Both the position numbers and the translations under genes were made by a program. This document shows positions 26,761-35,493 of a stretch of 64,000 bases of DNA, in pieces (the stretch's first letter is position 1; each line of letters opens with the position of its first letter). The DNA is from Streptomyces sp. NBC_01439. GTDB taxonomy: Bacteria > Actinomycetota > Actinomycetes > Streptomycetales > Streptomycetaceae. The notes below the pieces were generated by a model. The model was not told the origin of the DNA. It did no database searches and was given only the letters and a program-made list of their open reading frames with translations. The stretch lies in contig NZ_CP109487.1 in NCBI RefSeq assembly GCF_036227605.1, positions 992,001 to 1,056,000 on the forward strand, written 5' to 3'.

Positions 26761-26833
26761 CGTCAAGATGCCGTCGCCGCAGCGTCAGCAGTCCATCAGG
26801 GCTCGCGGCAACTGCCCCGACCAGGCCTAATGT
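26761..26833 (+). promoter_or_regulatory. Four phased boxes and -10 for the PH-like gene copy
   Basis: CGTCAA 26761, CGTCGC 26772, CGTCAG 26783 and CATCAG 26794 are spaced exactly 11 bp. TAATGT at 26828 is a good -10 and lies 34 bp after the start of the last box and 7 bases before the ATG. The promoter at 58554-58626 has identical spacing. Confidence 0.7.
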
Positions 26834-26840
26834 CGTCCCC

Positions 26841-27067
26841 ATGGGACGACGCAACACTCGGTCCGCGACCGATGCACGGGCCGGGCATGCGGGCCCCGGG
26901 ACCATTCGGTCCGCAACCCCGCCATGTGGCAGCGTGTCGACACGGACACCCACACTTCCCTCCAGAGCGGCACCCTGCTGTGCGGAGCGACCGCCCTGCG
27001 CCGGCTGGCGGCGCGCATCGACCGCGAAACGGCCGAGACGGTCTTCAGGGTCTCCGGTTTGCGATGA
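26841..27067 (+). pseudogene. PH-like membrane protein gene with internal deletion
   Basis: The start (MGRRNTRSATDA) and promoter match the gene at 58634. The end reads VRNPAMWQRVDTDTHTSLQS, ATALRRLAARIDRETAETVF and RVSGLR-stop, matching residues 138-186 of that gene. About 330 bp in between, including the membrane helices, are missing, and the two parts are out of frame. The last 23 bases overlap the end of the convergent kinase gene. Confidence 0.75.
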
Positions 27068-28988
27068 CCGGCACCCCGACGAGGGTCTGTCCGTCACCGG
27101 CCGGAGGAAGCAGGACGATGCTCAGCTGGGCGACGTCCTCGTCCCCGTGACGGCCGGGCGGCAGGTCGAACAGCAGGTGGTAGTCGCACGAGTCGTCGTC
27201 CGGAACGTCGATGGGGTACTCGGTCACACCGGGGCCGAGCTGGTACCCGCGGCCGGTGAGATCGTCCACGGTCGGCGTGAGCTGCTTGACGAACCGGACG
27301 CGGCAGCCTCCCGGCAGCGCGATCCGCAGGGCGAGGGTACGGGCGAACGCCCGGCGGGTCCGGGCGACGAGCGAGATCAGTTCTCCGGTGAGGCCCGAGG
27401 CGGGCGCCGAGGGATCCATGACGATGTCCATCGTGCCGGACAGCGCCGTGGTGATCGCTCTGACCTGCGCCACCTCCCAGTCGGTGCCGATTCCGCGGGC
27501 GTGGCAGGTGAAGCGGCCCGCGCACGAGGCGAGCACGGCCGACAGCTCTTCCGGACTCTCGGCCGTGGCCGTCAGGTCCGTGAGGAGGACCGCCGCGCGC
27601 ACCGCCTCGCCGTGACCGGCCAGGAGCCGGTCGGCGAGCCGTAGCCACCTGCCGAAGGCAGCCACCGCGATCGGCTCCAGCCCGGCCAGCGCGACGCGCG
27701 CCTCGGCCCTGGCCTCTGCGGTCGCCCGGACCAGGCGCATGGTGTCGGGGTAGAGCATCCGGGCATGGTCCGATCCCGCCACGACGGCGAAGGCAGCATC
27801 CTCGTCCAGGCTGTCGACGGCAGCACCGACCGCGGCCCGGACGGCGCGGAAGTCCGCTTCGCAGAGTTCGTCGGAAAGCCCGAGCAGGAAGACCAGGGCG
27901 CGGGGCGCAGCGGCCGCCGTGTCGTCGGGTGCTGCGCCCGTACCCGTCACCGTCACGATCGCGTTGGCCTCGGTCGCCTCCGGGTGGAGCACCTCGTTGT
28001 AGTCCGCCTCCATCGTGAAACCTGCGGTGCGAGGAGCCGGCGCCGGGCGGCCGGCGTACGCGTACCTGGGATCCGGTCGAGAGGTGGAAGCGGACGTAGG
28101 GCCCTGTCGGGGCGCGGACAGCGGCACCCCGGCACGCCGAGGGGCGAGGTCTCTGAGCCGGTCGGCCACGACCCCGGCGTAGGCCGGACGGTCAGCGGGC
28201 TCCTTCGCGAGCAGGACCGAGACGAGCCGGTCGAGCTCGACGGGCACGCCCGGCCGCAGGGAGGCCAGCCGCGGGGGTGGGGTGTGGATGTGATCCATCA
28301 TCACGACCCGGAAGTCTCCGTGTGTCGTGAAGGGCGGCCTCCCGGTGAGAAGGGCGAACAGGACGCAGCCGAGGGCGTACAGGTCGGCCCGGCCGTCGAC
28401 CCGCAGGCCCCGGCACTGTTCCGGCGCCATGTAGTCGGGCGTTCCCATCAGGCTGCCCTCACGGGTCAGCCCGGAGTCCGCATGGACGAAGCCCGCGATC
28501 CCGAAGTCGCACACCTTCACCCGGCCGCCGTCCACCAGCATGAGGTTGGCGGGCTTGATGTCCCGGTGGACGATGTCCGCCCGGTGCGCGTACGAGAGCG
28601 CCTCGGCGACCTGCGCGGCCAGGTCCACCGCCCGGCGCACGGGCAGCCCGGACTTCCCGTCCTGCAGTACCGAGCCCAGATCGCGACCGTCCAGCAGCTC
28701 CATGACCAGGTGGAGCCGTCCGTCCTGTGCGCCGCTGTCGAAGACCTGCGTGATGCCCGGATGCTGGAGCCGCGCCGTGACCCGGGCCTCGCGGTGGAAC
28801 CGGTCCACGACGTGGCCGTCGGCCAAGTCCGGGGGAAGGAACTTGATCGCGACCTTGCGATCGAGCCGGGGATCGTGGGCCCGCCACACCTCGCCCATCC
28901 CACCGCGTCCGAGCAGGGCTTCCAGCCGGTACCGGCCGCCGATGTGCATGCCAGCGACGTTCAAGGCCCCTCGCTTCCGCCCGGTCAT
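27045..28988 (-). CDS. Ser/Thr protein kinase with C-terminal VWA-like domain
   Basis: 647 aa. Hanks-type kinase at residues 15-285: GRGGMGEVWRAHD, VAIKFLPPD (catalytic Lys), HRDIKPANLMLVDG, KVCDFGIAGF, GTPDYMAPEQCRG. The second half has no membrane helix and no PASTA repeats. Instead it carries a VWA-like fold (PRALVFLLGLSDELCEADFR, AVLLTDLTATAESPEELSAV) and ends in a beta-rich tail. Such kinase-VWA proteins are soluble and may sense or bind partners through the VWA domain. An alternative start is MHIGGRYRLE at 28949. It lies between a GNAT-like gene and the PH-like remnant. Confidence 0.88.
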   Translation of the reverse strand: MTGRKRGALNVAGMHIGGRYRLEALLGRGGMGEVWRAHDPRLDRKVAIKFLPPDLADGHVVDRFHREARVTARLQHPGITQVFDSGAQDGRLHLVMELLDGRDLGSVLQDGKSGLPVRRAVDLAAQVAEALSYAHRADIVHRDIKPANLMLVDGGRVKVCDFGIAGFVHADSGLTREGSLMGTPDYMAPEQCRGLRVDGRADLYALGCVLFALLTGRPPFTTHGDFRVVMMDHIHTPPPRLASLRPGVPVELDRLVSVLLAKEPADRPAYAGVVADRLRDLAPRRAGVPLSAPRQGPTSASTSRPDPRYAYAGRPAPAPRTAGFTMEADYNEVLHPEATEANAIVTVTGTGAAPDDTAAAAPRALVFLLGLSDELCEADFRAVRAAVGAAVDSLDEDAAFAVVAGSDHARMLYPDTMRLVRATAEARAEARVALAGLEPIAVAAFGRWLRLADRLLAGHGEAVRAAVLLTDLTATAESPEELSAVLASCAGRFTCHARGIGTDWEVAQVRAITTALSGTMDIVMDPSAPASGLTGELISLVARTRRAFARTLALRIALPGGCRVRFVKQLTPTVDDLTGRGYQLGPGVTEYPIDVPDDDSCDYHLLFDLPPGRHGDEDVAQLSIVLLPPAGDGQTLVGVPVIANRRP

Positions 28989-29010
28989 CCGGACCGGGCC
29001 CGCGCTGCCC

Positions 29011-29877
29011 CTACCGGGTCCGCCCGCCGCATCGTACTGAGCGGCCCCTCCCCCGTGCCGTCCCTGCGGAGAAACCGGCGAAGACCGGGCGAGGTCGGGC
29101 CGCCCGCGCCCCCTGGTAGGCCTGCCGGCGGGCGGGGCCCGTCGCGTAGTGGACGTCCTCGCGGGTCAGGCGGAAGCCGGCCGACCAGGCCAGGAGGCGG
29201 CTGGGGCGGTTGTCGCGCGAGCAGGTCCAGCTCGGCGTGCGGCCGCGGGCGGCGATGTCCTGGCACAGGGCGGTGACGCAGGCGAGGGCGAGGTGTTGCC
29301 GGCGGTGGCCGGGGTCGGCGAGGGCCGCTACGTCCTCGTACCGGCTGCCGAGGAAGTAGGTGCAGGCCAGGGAGAGGGCGCGGCCCCGGTGGAAGGCGCC
29401 CCAGCAGAGCCCGGAGGACGCGAGCTGCTCGGGGCCGCCCCAGGTCTTGTGGATCCAGGCCGCCCCGGGACCGAGTGCGACGACGGCCGGCGTGTCCTCG
29501 GGGGCCGGCCGGCGCACCGTGATGCCGGGAGCCGGGCGGGCTGCCATGGCGGGCGCCTGGTGCACGTAGACCATGCGCTCCCACGGATCGACCTTCTGGA
29601 ACACGCCGCCGAGGACGGATAGGAAGCGGGCCGGGGCCTCGATGTAGCTGCCCGCGAACCGTGCGAGGGCATCGGGTGCGAGAGAGCCCGGGTCACCGCG
29701 CAGCAGGAGATGGTCCCCGCTGGAGACCGCGAGCGCCCTCGGGTCCACGACACGGTCCGCCCACCAGCGGCCGCCACCGGTGGCGATGACGTGCTCGGGC
29801 AGAGCCGCGACGCCAGGGGCCCCGCCGGGGAACCAGCGGGCCAGAGCGGGGAGACGGGAGGGAAGGAGCTCGATCAC
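29011..29877 (-). CDS. GNAT-like acetyltransferase
   Basis: 288 aa. The N-terminal half (MIELLPSRLPALARWFPGG) is family-specific; the second half fits a GNAT/FR47 fold: ITVRRPAPEDTPAVVALG, RYEDVAALADPGHRRQHLAL, and TPSWTCSRDNRPSRLLAWSA at about 200-220, where the family has the acetyl-CoA-binding NxxSxxLA-type pattern. The last 45 residues are Arg-rich and have no match in the paralogue at 46059, so they may be read-through. It follows the truncated SDR gene, as in the 45-kb copy. Substrate unknown. Confidence 0.7.
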   Translation of the reverse strand: MIELLPSRLPALARWFPGGAPGVAALPEHVIATGGGRWWADRVVDPRALAVSSGDHLLLRGDPGSLAPDALARFAGSYIEAPARFLSVLGGVFQKVDPWERMVYVHQAPAMAARPAPGITVRRPAPEDTPAVVALGPGAAWIHKTWGGPEQLASSGLCWGAFHRGRALSLACTYFLGSRYEDVAALADPGHRRQHLALACVTALCQDIAARGRTPSWTCSRDNRPSRLLAWSAGFRLTREDVHYATGPARRQAYQGARAARPRPVFAGFSAGTARGRGRSVRCGGRTR

Positions 29878-29913
29878 GACGGACGCCGCCTAGGTCGAAG
29901 GGGGGAGAGGGGC

Positions 29914-29943
29914 GGGGGCGGCCCGGGGCGGTGGGCCGCCCCC
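29914..29943 (-). terminator. GC-rich hairpin between SDR and GNAT genes
   Basis: GGGGGCGGCCC and GGGCCGCCCCC, 11-bp perfect stem with an 8-base loop, just before the GNAT-like start. It takes the place of the terminator that follows the bL37-like gene in the other copies. Confidence 0.5.
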
Positions 29944-30016
29944 GCGGGGATCCGGCGCCGGTGAGCGTCGGCGCCGGCCGGCCTTGCGGCCGGGGTTGGC
30001 TGGTGCGCGGACCCCG

Positions 30017-30478
30017 TCAGACGGAGTGTCCGACGAGCTGGTCGGCGCGCTTGTTCACGACGCGTCCGCCCGGGGCGGTCGTGAGCGCCGGCTCGAGCAG
30101 GTGCGTCAGCAGGTAGTGGGCGAGGAAGTTGACCTGGAACGAGAGCTCGTTGCCGTCGGGGGTGAGCGTGTGCCGCTCCGGGGCGGCGACGGCGTTGTTG
30201 ACCAGCACGTCGAGGTACGGATGCCCGGTGATGACCCGGCCGGCGAGCCGCTCGACCTCGTCGAGCCGCGAGAAGTCCGCCGCACACGGGCGCAGGAGTT
30301 CCGCGTCGACGTCGGCGGTGGCGAGGAGTCGCTTCACGGCGGCCCGGGCCTCCTCCGCGGTGCGGCCGTGGAGGAGCACGGTGGCACCGGACTCCGCGAG
30401 CAGGCGGGCGGTTTCGTAGCCGATGCCGGAGGTGGCACCGGTGACCATGATGGTCCGGCCGGACAGGAACGAAGACAT
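30017..30478 (-). CDS. SDR-family protein lacking its catalytic middle (internal deletion)
   Basis: 153 aa. N-terminus has the NAD(P)-binding TGATSGIGYETARLLAESGA and LDVLVNNAVAAPERHTL. After RVVN the sequence jumps to KRADQLVGHSV, the very end of the intact SDR at 45092. About 115 residues, including the catalytic Ser, YxxxK and substrate loop, are gone in frame. The product could bind cofactor but not act as a dehydrogenase. It still has a well-formed promoter with phased boxes. Confidence 0.8.
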   Translation of the reverse strand: MSSFLSGRTIMVTGATSGIGYETARLLAESGATVLLHGRTAEEARAAVKRLLATADVDAELLRPCAADFSRLDEVERLAGRVITGHPYLDVLVNNAVAAPERHTLTPDGNELSFQVNFLAHYLLTHLLEPALTTAPGGRVVNKRADQLVGHSV

Positions 30479-30749
30479 GAGGGGTTCCAGTGGACAGGCA
30501 CGACGGCGGGTCCCCGACGAGGTCGGGGCGCCGCCGTGCGGTGAGGTGTGGTTCCGTATCGAGTACGGGGGTGGGCCGCGCTCGCAGTCGCGCGGTGGGC
30601 CGCGGCAGGGCCGGGGCCTCTTGCCGGCAGGTCAGCGTGCGTTGCGCCGACGGCGGCGAACAGGGCGCAGGCCCGGCGGCACCGGATGCGGCGGATGCGG
30701 CGGATGCGGCGGCCGGTCGTCATGGAGCTGACCGATGTACACGTCGTCC

Positions 30750-30811
30750 ATCCAACTGGTCCGCGGCGTACGGCTCAAGCTCCCTGACGACCCTCTGATG
30801 CGGTCTTGGCG
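30750..30811 (-). promoter_or_regulatory. Phased KdpE-type boxes and -10 for the truncated SDR gene
   Basis: Minus strand: CGCCAA (30811-30806), CATCAG (30800-30795) and CGTCAG (30789-30784), 11 bp apart. TTGGAT (30755-30750) is a good -10 exactly 34 bp from the start of the last box, the same distance as at 26828 and 58621. A 9-bp tandem repeat (GCGGATGCG, three units) at about 30683-30715 lies in the leader. Confidence 0.65.
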
Positions 30812-30815
30812 GACT

Positions 30816-32963
30816 TCAGCCGAGCCCGGGGATCGTGGAGACGACGAGGTCGATGGCCTTGATGCCGATGAACGGCAGGATCAGGCCGCCGAGGCCGTAG
30901 ACGGCGAGGTTGCGGCGCAGCAGGTCGTGTGCCGAGGCCGGTTTGTAGCGGACGCCGCGCAGGGCGAGCGGGATCAACGCGATGATGATCAGCGCGTTGA
31001 AGATGATCGCCGAGGTGATGGCGGACAACGGGCTGTGCAGGCCCATGATGTTGAGCGCTTCCAGTCCCGGGTAGGCCGCGGTGAACATGGCCGGGATGAT
31101 CGCGAAGTACTTGGCGACGTCGTTCGTGATCGAGAAGGTCGTCAGGGCTCCGCGGGTGATGAGCAGCTGCTTGCCGATCTCCACGATGTCGATGAGCTTG
31201 GTGGGGTTGGAGTCCAGGTCCACCATGTTCCCGGCCTCCTTGGCGGCGGAGGTGCCCGTGTTCATGGCCACGCCGACGTCGGCCTGGGCCAGGGCCGGTG
31301 CGTCGTTCGTGCCGTCACCGGTCATGGCGACGAGCTTGCCGCCGGCCTGCTCCCGCTTGATGAGGGCCATCTTGTCCTCCGGGGTGGCCTCGGCCAGGTA
31401 CTCGTCGACGCCGGCCTCCTGCGCGATGGCGCGGGCCGTGCGCTCGTTGTCGCCGGTCACCATGACGGTACGGATCCCCATGCTCCGCAGCTCTTCGAAG
31501 CGTTCGCGAATGCCGTCCTTGACGACGTCCTTGAGGTGGATGATGCCGAGGATCCGCAGCCCGTCCCAGTCGTGGACCGCGACGAGCAGCGGGGTACCGC
31601 CGGAGTCGGACACGCCGGCCGACCACGCGGCGGCTTCCGGCGGTACGGTCCCGCCGCGGAGCGCCACCCATTCGGACACCTGGGCCACGGCGCCCTTGCG
31701 GATGGCGCAGCCGGCCCCGTTCGGCCAGCTGAGGTTGATTCCGCTCATCCTGGTGCGGGCGCTGAACTCGGTGAACCGGGGGTTGCTCAGGTCCTCTTGG
31801 GTGACCGGCTGGAGCCCGTACTGCTGGGCCAGGACCGTGACGGACCGGCCTTCGGGGGTCTCGTCGGCCAGCGAGGCCAACTGGGCCGCTTCCGCCAGCT
31901 TGATGTGGTCGGTTCCGGGGAGCGGGATGAAGGCGGCCGCCTCCCGGTTCCCGTGCGTGATGGTGCCGGTCTTGTCGAGGAGCAGGGTGTTCACGTCACC
32001 GGCGGCCTCGACCGCACGTCCGCTCATCGCGACGACGTTGCGCTGGACGAGGCGGTCCATGCCCGCGATGCCGATCGCGGAGAGCAGCGCACCGATGGTC
32101 GTGGGGATGAGCGTGACGAGGAGGGCCACCAGGACGGTGGTGGTCTGGGCGGCGCCCGCGTAGGCGGCCATCGGCTGGAGCGAGACGACGACCAGGACGA
32201 AGGTGACGGTGAGCGCGGCCAGCAGGATGTTGAGCGCGATCTCGTTCGGGGTCTTCTGCCGGGACGCGCCTTCGACCAGGGCGATCATGCGGTCCATGAA
32301 GCTGTGCCCCGGGCGGGAGCTGACGCGTACGACGATCGAGTCCGACAGCACCGTCGTACCGCCCGTGACCCCGCTGCGATCGCCGCCGGCTTCTCGGATC
32401 ACCGGCGCGGATTCGCCGGTGACGGCGGATTCGTCGACGGCCGCGGCGCCGTCGATGACGTCACCGTCGGCCGGGATCAGCTCCCCCGCCTCCACCAGCA
32501 CGACGTCCAGGGGCTGCAGCTCGCTCGGAGCGACGGCCTCCGTCTCGGCGTGCCGCAGGTTCGTGCCGTACGTCCAGTGCCGCAGCCGCAGCGCGACGGT
32601 GTCCGTACGCGCCTTGCGCAGCGAGTCGGCCTGGGCCCGGCCGCGCCCCTCGGCGACGGCCTCGGCGAAGTTGGCGAAGATCACCGTCAGCCAGAGCCAG
32701 CCGCTGATCACCCAGGTGAAGACGGACGGGTGGATGAGCGCCGACAGCGTGGTGAGCACGGAGCCGACCGCGACCACGAACAGCACGGGCTTTCGGATCA
32801 GCTCGCGGGGTTCGAGTTTGAGTAAGGCCTCGCGGAAGGAGGCCGCCGGCCGGATCGACTCCAGTAGGGGCCCTCGGCCCGGACGCCGTCTGGGCGGCCG
32901 GTTGACCGGAGCCTGCGACGGGGACGGAACGGCAGGTGTCTGCCGGGTGGCAGCGGGAGGCAT
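30816..32963 (-). CDS. Orphan KdpB-like K+-transporting P-type ATPase subunit
   Basis: 715 aa, close to the 701-aa KdpB at 38251. Actuator motif AVTGESAPV, phosphorylated Asp330 in [28 protein letters not shown], and the hinge [20 protein letters not shown] are all intact. No kdpA or kdpC is adjacent. It could replace KdpB in the main complex under other conditions, or serve another ion partner. The 5' leader holds a branched hairpin (33011-33080). It lies downstream of and in the same direction as the KimA-like gene. Confidence 0.9.
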   Translation of the reverse strand: MPPAATRQTPAVPSPSQAPVNRPPRRRPGRGPLLESIRPAASFREALLKLEPRELIRKPVLFVVAVGSVLTTLSALIHPSVFTWVISGWLWLTVIFANFAEAVAEGRGRAQADSLRKARTDTVALRLRHWTYGTNLRHAETEAVAPSELQPLDVVLVEAGELIPADGDVIDGAAAVDESAVTGESAPVIREAGGDRSGVTGGTTVLSDSIVVRVSSRPGHSFMDRMIALVEGASRQKTPNEIALNILLAALTVTFVLVVVSLQPMAAYAGAAQTTTVLVALLVTLIPTTIGALLSAIGIAGMDRLVQRNVVAMSGRAVEAAGDVNTLLLDKTGTITHGNREAAAFIPLPGTDHIKLAEAAQLASLADETPEGRSVTVLAQQYGLQPVTQEDLSNPRFTEFSARTRMSGINLSWPNGAGCAIRKGAVAQVSEWVALRGGTVPPEAAAWSAGVSDSGGTPLLVAVHDWDGLRILGIIHLKDVVKDGIRERFEELRSMGIRTVMVTGDNERTARAIAQEAGVDEYLAEATPEDKMALIKREQAGGKLVAMTGDGTNDAPALAQADVGVAMNTGTSAAKEAGNMVDLDSNPTKLIDIVEIGKQLLITRGALTTFSITNDVAKYFAIIPAMFTAAYPGLEALNIMGLHSPLSAITSAIIFNALIIIALIPLALRGVRYKPASAHDLLRRNLAVYGLGGLILPFIGIKAIDLVVSTIPGLG

Positions 32964-33010
32964 GGCGAGACCTTCGGGTCGAATCGGCACGGCCGGAAGA
33001 ACGATGGATG

Positions 33011-33080
33011 CACCGCCGGGGATCCGTCCCTTGTGGGACCCCCTCCGGCTCGTCGTGCGACGTTGGGATCCCCGGCGGTG
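33011..33080 (-). promoter_or_regulatory. Branched RNA structure in the leader of the orphan kdpB
   Basis: CACCGCCGGGGATCC pairs perfectly with GGATCCCCGGCGGTG (15 bp). Inside are two more perfect hairpins: CGTCG-CA-CGACG and GTCCC-ACAA-GGGAC. The result is a three-way junction ending 48 bases before the ATG. It does not match any riboswitch I know; in particular no ydaO (c-di-AMP) core was recognised. It could also terminate the upstream kimA transcript, though there is no T-tract. Confidence 0.6.
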
Positions 33081-33171
33081 GAACGGGCAGGAACTTACCG
33101 GGCCCGCGGCCTTCAACAGTCTTCCTGCACAGGTAATTTGTGCCCCCTTAACGGCGGGCGGATCGAGGGCG

Positions 33172-35118
33172 TCAGGACCCCGTGAAGGGGGCGTCAAGCA
33201 CCGTCGTCCCGGCTTGCGCCGCGATGCGGAAGCGCAGGCGGCAGATGACGGCGTCGGTGTCGCGGCGGACGGCGTGGGCGACGACGGAGCCGCGCTGGTT
33301 CTGGAGCAGCCGCTGCCACAGGTGCGCGGGTTCGGTCTCCGGGATGAGGACGGTGACCTGAGCGTCCGGGTGGGTCTGGGCGAGCTTGCGCACGTACGCC
33401 GAGACCGGGCGGCCCAGCGAGCGGGTTTCCGAGGAGAGTTCGATCAGTTCGACGCCGGGCTTCCACAACTCCCAGTCGCGGCGCAGGGCTTCGGTGGTCC
33501 GCCGGTCCTCGGCCGTGGGGTGGGTGACGGTGACGGCGAGGACCTCGTCGCCGAGGGAGCGGGCGGCGGTGAGGGCCTGGCAGGTCAGGCGGGACAGACC
33601 GGAGACGGGTACGACGACGAGCGAGCGTGACCGGTGCGGCGGCTGCGGGACGCGGCCCAGTTCGAGTCGTTCGCCGATCTCGGCGTAGGCCCGGTGGATC
33701 TTCTCGAAGACCAGGACGATCAGCGGCAGGGCGAGGACGATCAGCCAGGCGCCTTCGGTGAACTTGGTCGCGGTGACCACCACCGCGGAAACCCCGGTCA
33801 GGAGCGCGCCGAAGCCGTTGAGGGCGGCCTTGGTCCGCCAGCCCTTGGGGCGCTCGCCGTACCAGTGCCGGACCATGCCGACCTGGCAGATGGTGAAGCC
33901 GACGAAGACGCCGATCGCGAAGAGCGGGACGAGGGTGTTGGTGTCGCCGCCGGAGAACACGAGCAGGGCGGCGGATACGAGGGCCAGCCAGACCACGCCG
34001 TGCCGGTGGACCTGGCGGTCGGCCTTGAGGGCGAAGACGTGCGGCAGGTGGTTGTGCCGGGCCAGCAGGCTCATCAGCACCGGGAGTCCGCCGAAGGAGG
34101 TGTTCGCGGCGAGCGCGAGCAGCACCATGGTGGCGAACTGGACGACGTAGAAGGCGGCGTTGTGGCCGAAGGAGGCGTCGGCGAGCTGGGCGAGGACGGT
34201 CACGCCCTCGACGGGCTGGAGGTGGAAGCGGCCGATGAGGATCGACAGGCCGATCAGCATCACGCCCAGGAGCGCGCCGAGGGCGACCTCGGTGCGCTGG
34301 GCGCGGCGGGCGGCCGGGGCGCGGAAGGACGGTACGGCGTTGGCGACGGCCTCGACGCCCGTCAGCGCCGAACAGCCGGCGGCGAAGGCCTTCAGCAGCA
34401 GGAGGGCACCGACCGCGGTGGCTCCTTCCCCGAGCGCGGAGGCGTGCCCGGCCGCGGAGGCGGTACTGACGGGGCCGTCGCGGAAGAGACCGACGGTGAT
34501 CATCGCGAGGATCGACCCGACGAAGAGCGCGGTCGGGATGAGGAAGGCCTTGGCGGAATCGACGACCCCCCGGAGGTTCACGGCGGTGACCAGGACCAGG
34601 ACGGCGAGGCAGATCCAGACGCGCTCGCCGTGCAGCGACGGGAAGGCCGAGGTCAGGGCGGCGACACCGGCGGTGACCGACACCGCCACGTTCAGCACGT
34701 AGTCCAGGATCAGCGAGGCCGCGGCGACCAGGCTCGTACGCCGGCCCAGGTGCCGCCTGGCCACGGCGTAGGAGCCGCCGCCGTCCGGGAACGCGGCGAT
34801 CACCTGCCGGTACGAGGCCACCAGGACCGCCAGGAGCGCCGCGATGGCGAGCGTGACGGGAAGGGTGAACCCCAACCCGTACGCGCCGGCCGCCGCCAGC
34901 ACCAGCACGATCGATTCGGGGCCGTACGCGACGGACGCCATCGCGTCGAGCGACAGGGCGGCGAGCCCCTGGAGAGCCGTCAACTTGTGGCGGTCTCCGG
35001 CCCCGGCCCCGGCCCCGGATCCGGATCCGGATCCGGATCCGGTGGCGCTGGTGTCGGGCGGCTCCTCCGGGCCCGGCTCCTGAGCGACCGTGGTCGGTTT
35101 TCCTACGTGCATGGCCAT
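33172..35118 (-). CDS. kimA: KimA-like APC-family high-affinity K+ importer
   Basis: 648 aa. The transport domain has 12 spans: [56 protein letters not shown] and [17 protein letters not shown], as in B. subtilis KimA (YdaO). A cytoplasmic USP-like C-domain ([20 protein letters not shown]) follows. The N-terminus has a Gly-Ser/Gly-Ala linker encoded by GATCCG repeats. ATG 35118 follows GGAGGG. Its promoter carries two pairs of phased boxes, linking it to Kdp control. A K+/H+ symport role is inferred from the family. Confidence 0.85.
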   Translation of the reverse strand: MAMHVGKPTTVAQEPGPEEPPDTSATGSGSGSGSGAGAGAGDRHKLTALQGLAALSLDAMASVAYGPESIVLVLAAAGAYGLGFTLPVTLAIAALLAVLVASYRQVIAAFPDGGGSYAVARRHLGRRTSLVAAASLILDYVLNVAVSVTAGVAALTSAFPSLHGERVWICLAVLVLVTAVNLRGVVDSAKAFLIPTALFVGSILAMITVGLFRDGPVSTASAAGHASALGEGATAVGALLLLKAFAAGCSALTGVEAVANAVPSFRAPAARRAQRTEVALGALLGVMLIGLSILIGRFHLQPVEGVTVLAQLADASFGHNAAFYVVQFATMVLLALAANTSFGGLPVLMSLLARHNHLPHVFALKADRQVHRHGVVWLALVSAALLVFSGGDTNTLVPLFAIGVFVGFTICQVGMVRHWYGERPKGWRTKAALNGFGALLTGVSAVVVTATKFTEGAWLIVLALPLIVLVFEKIHRAYAEIGERLELGRVPQPPHRSRSLVVVPVSGLSRLTCQALTAARSLGDEVLAVTVTHPTAEDRRTTEALRRDWELWKPGVELIELSSETRSLGRPVSAYVRKLAQTHPDAQVTVLIPETEPAHLWQRLLQNQRGSVVAHAVRRDTDAVICRLRFRIAAQAGTTVLDAPFTGS

Positions 35119-35186
35119 GTCGCCGGTCCCTCCGAATGAGCAAAGTGAGGACAGCGTCGAAGCCGCACGGGTGGGCGACCACCCCT

Positions 35187-35236
35187 CTTGGCGTATTTCA
35201 TACGTCCGTCCCGCCACTCTTCACGCGTTTCATACG
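35187..35236 (-). promoter_or_regulatory. Phased KdpE-type boxes for kimA
   Basis: Minus strand: CGTATG (35236-35231) then CGTGAAG (35225-35219); 32 bp on, CGTATG (35204-35199) then CGCCAAG (35193-35187). The pairs repeat at exactly 32 bp. Confidence 0.7.
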
Positions 35237-35251
35237 CGCAGGTGAGAGCGG

Positions 35252-35269
35252 CGTATGAGGTACGTCAAG
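35252..35269 (+). promoter_or_regulatory. Phased KdpE-type box pair for the kdpF-DUF4118 genes
   Basis: CGTATG at 35252 and CGTCAAG at 35263 are 11 bp apart on the plus strand, facing the small kdpF gene at 35358. With the boxes at 35187-35236 they make a divergent control region. Confidence 0.65.
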
Positions 35270-35357
35270 AGGCGGTGCCACGCGTTGCGCCGGCGCTACG
35301 GAGGGGCAGGCTTGATCTGGGCGAGAGCGCCCGACTGCGACGACAGGAGAAAGTTCC

Positions 35358-35447
35358 ATGGACGCGGAGAACGTGGTCGGCCTGCTCATCGCCCTCGCGC
35401 TGCTGGGCCATCTCGTGGTCGCACTGATCAAGCCCGAGAAGTTCTGA
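35358..35447 (+). CDS. kdpF: KdpF-like small membrane subunit, extra copy
   Basis: 29 aa: MDAENVVGLLIALALLGHLV then VALIKPEKF. One transmembrane helix and the terminal PE-[KR]-F match KdpF, the lipid-like stabilising subunit of KdpABC. ATG after AGGAGAAAG. It is not followed by kdpA but by a DUF4118 gene. Two other KdpF-like genes are at 36492 and 52187. Confidence 0.8.
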   Translation: MDAENVVGLLIALALLGHLVVALIKPEKF

Positions 35448-35493
35448 GGCGCGCCCTTCATCACGATCGGCTCGTCCGGACGGGAGGCTTCAC

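Noticed and set aside
30683..30715. Tandem 9-bp repeat (GCGGATGCG-type) as a possible CRISPR or protein-binding array
   Set aside because: Three short direct repeats without spacers; simple slippage repeat in a leader.
35020..35050. Repeated GATCCG hexamers as a regulatory repeat
   Set aside because: They encode the Gly-Ser linker of the KimA-like protein and lie within its coding region.
33634..35139. 501-codon plus-strand frame opposite kimA
   Set aside because: Glu/Gly/Arg-rich shadow with no homology pattern.
35119..35187. Possible ydaO-type c-di-AMP riboswitch in the kimA leader
   Set aside because: The leader is short and I could not find the conserved core or a pseudoknot.
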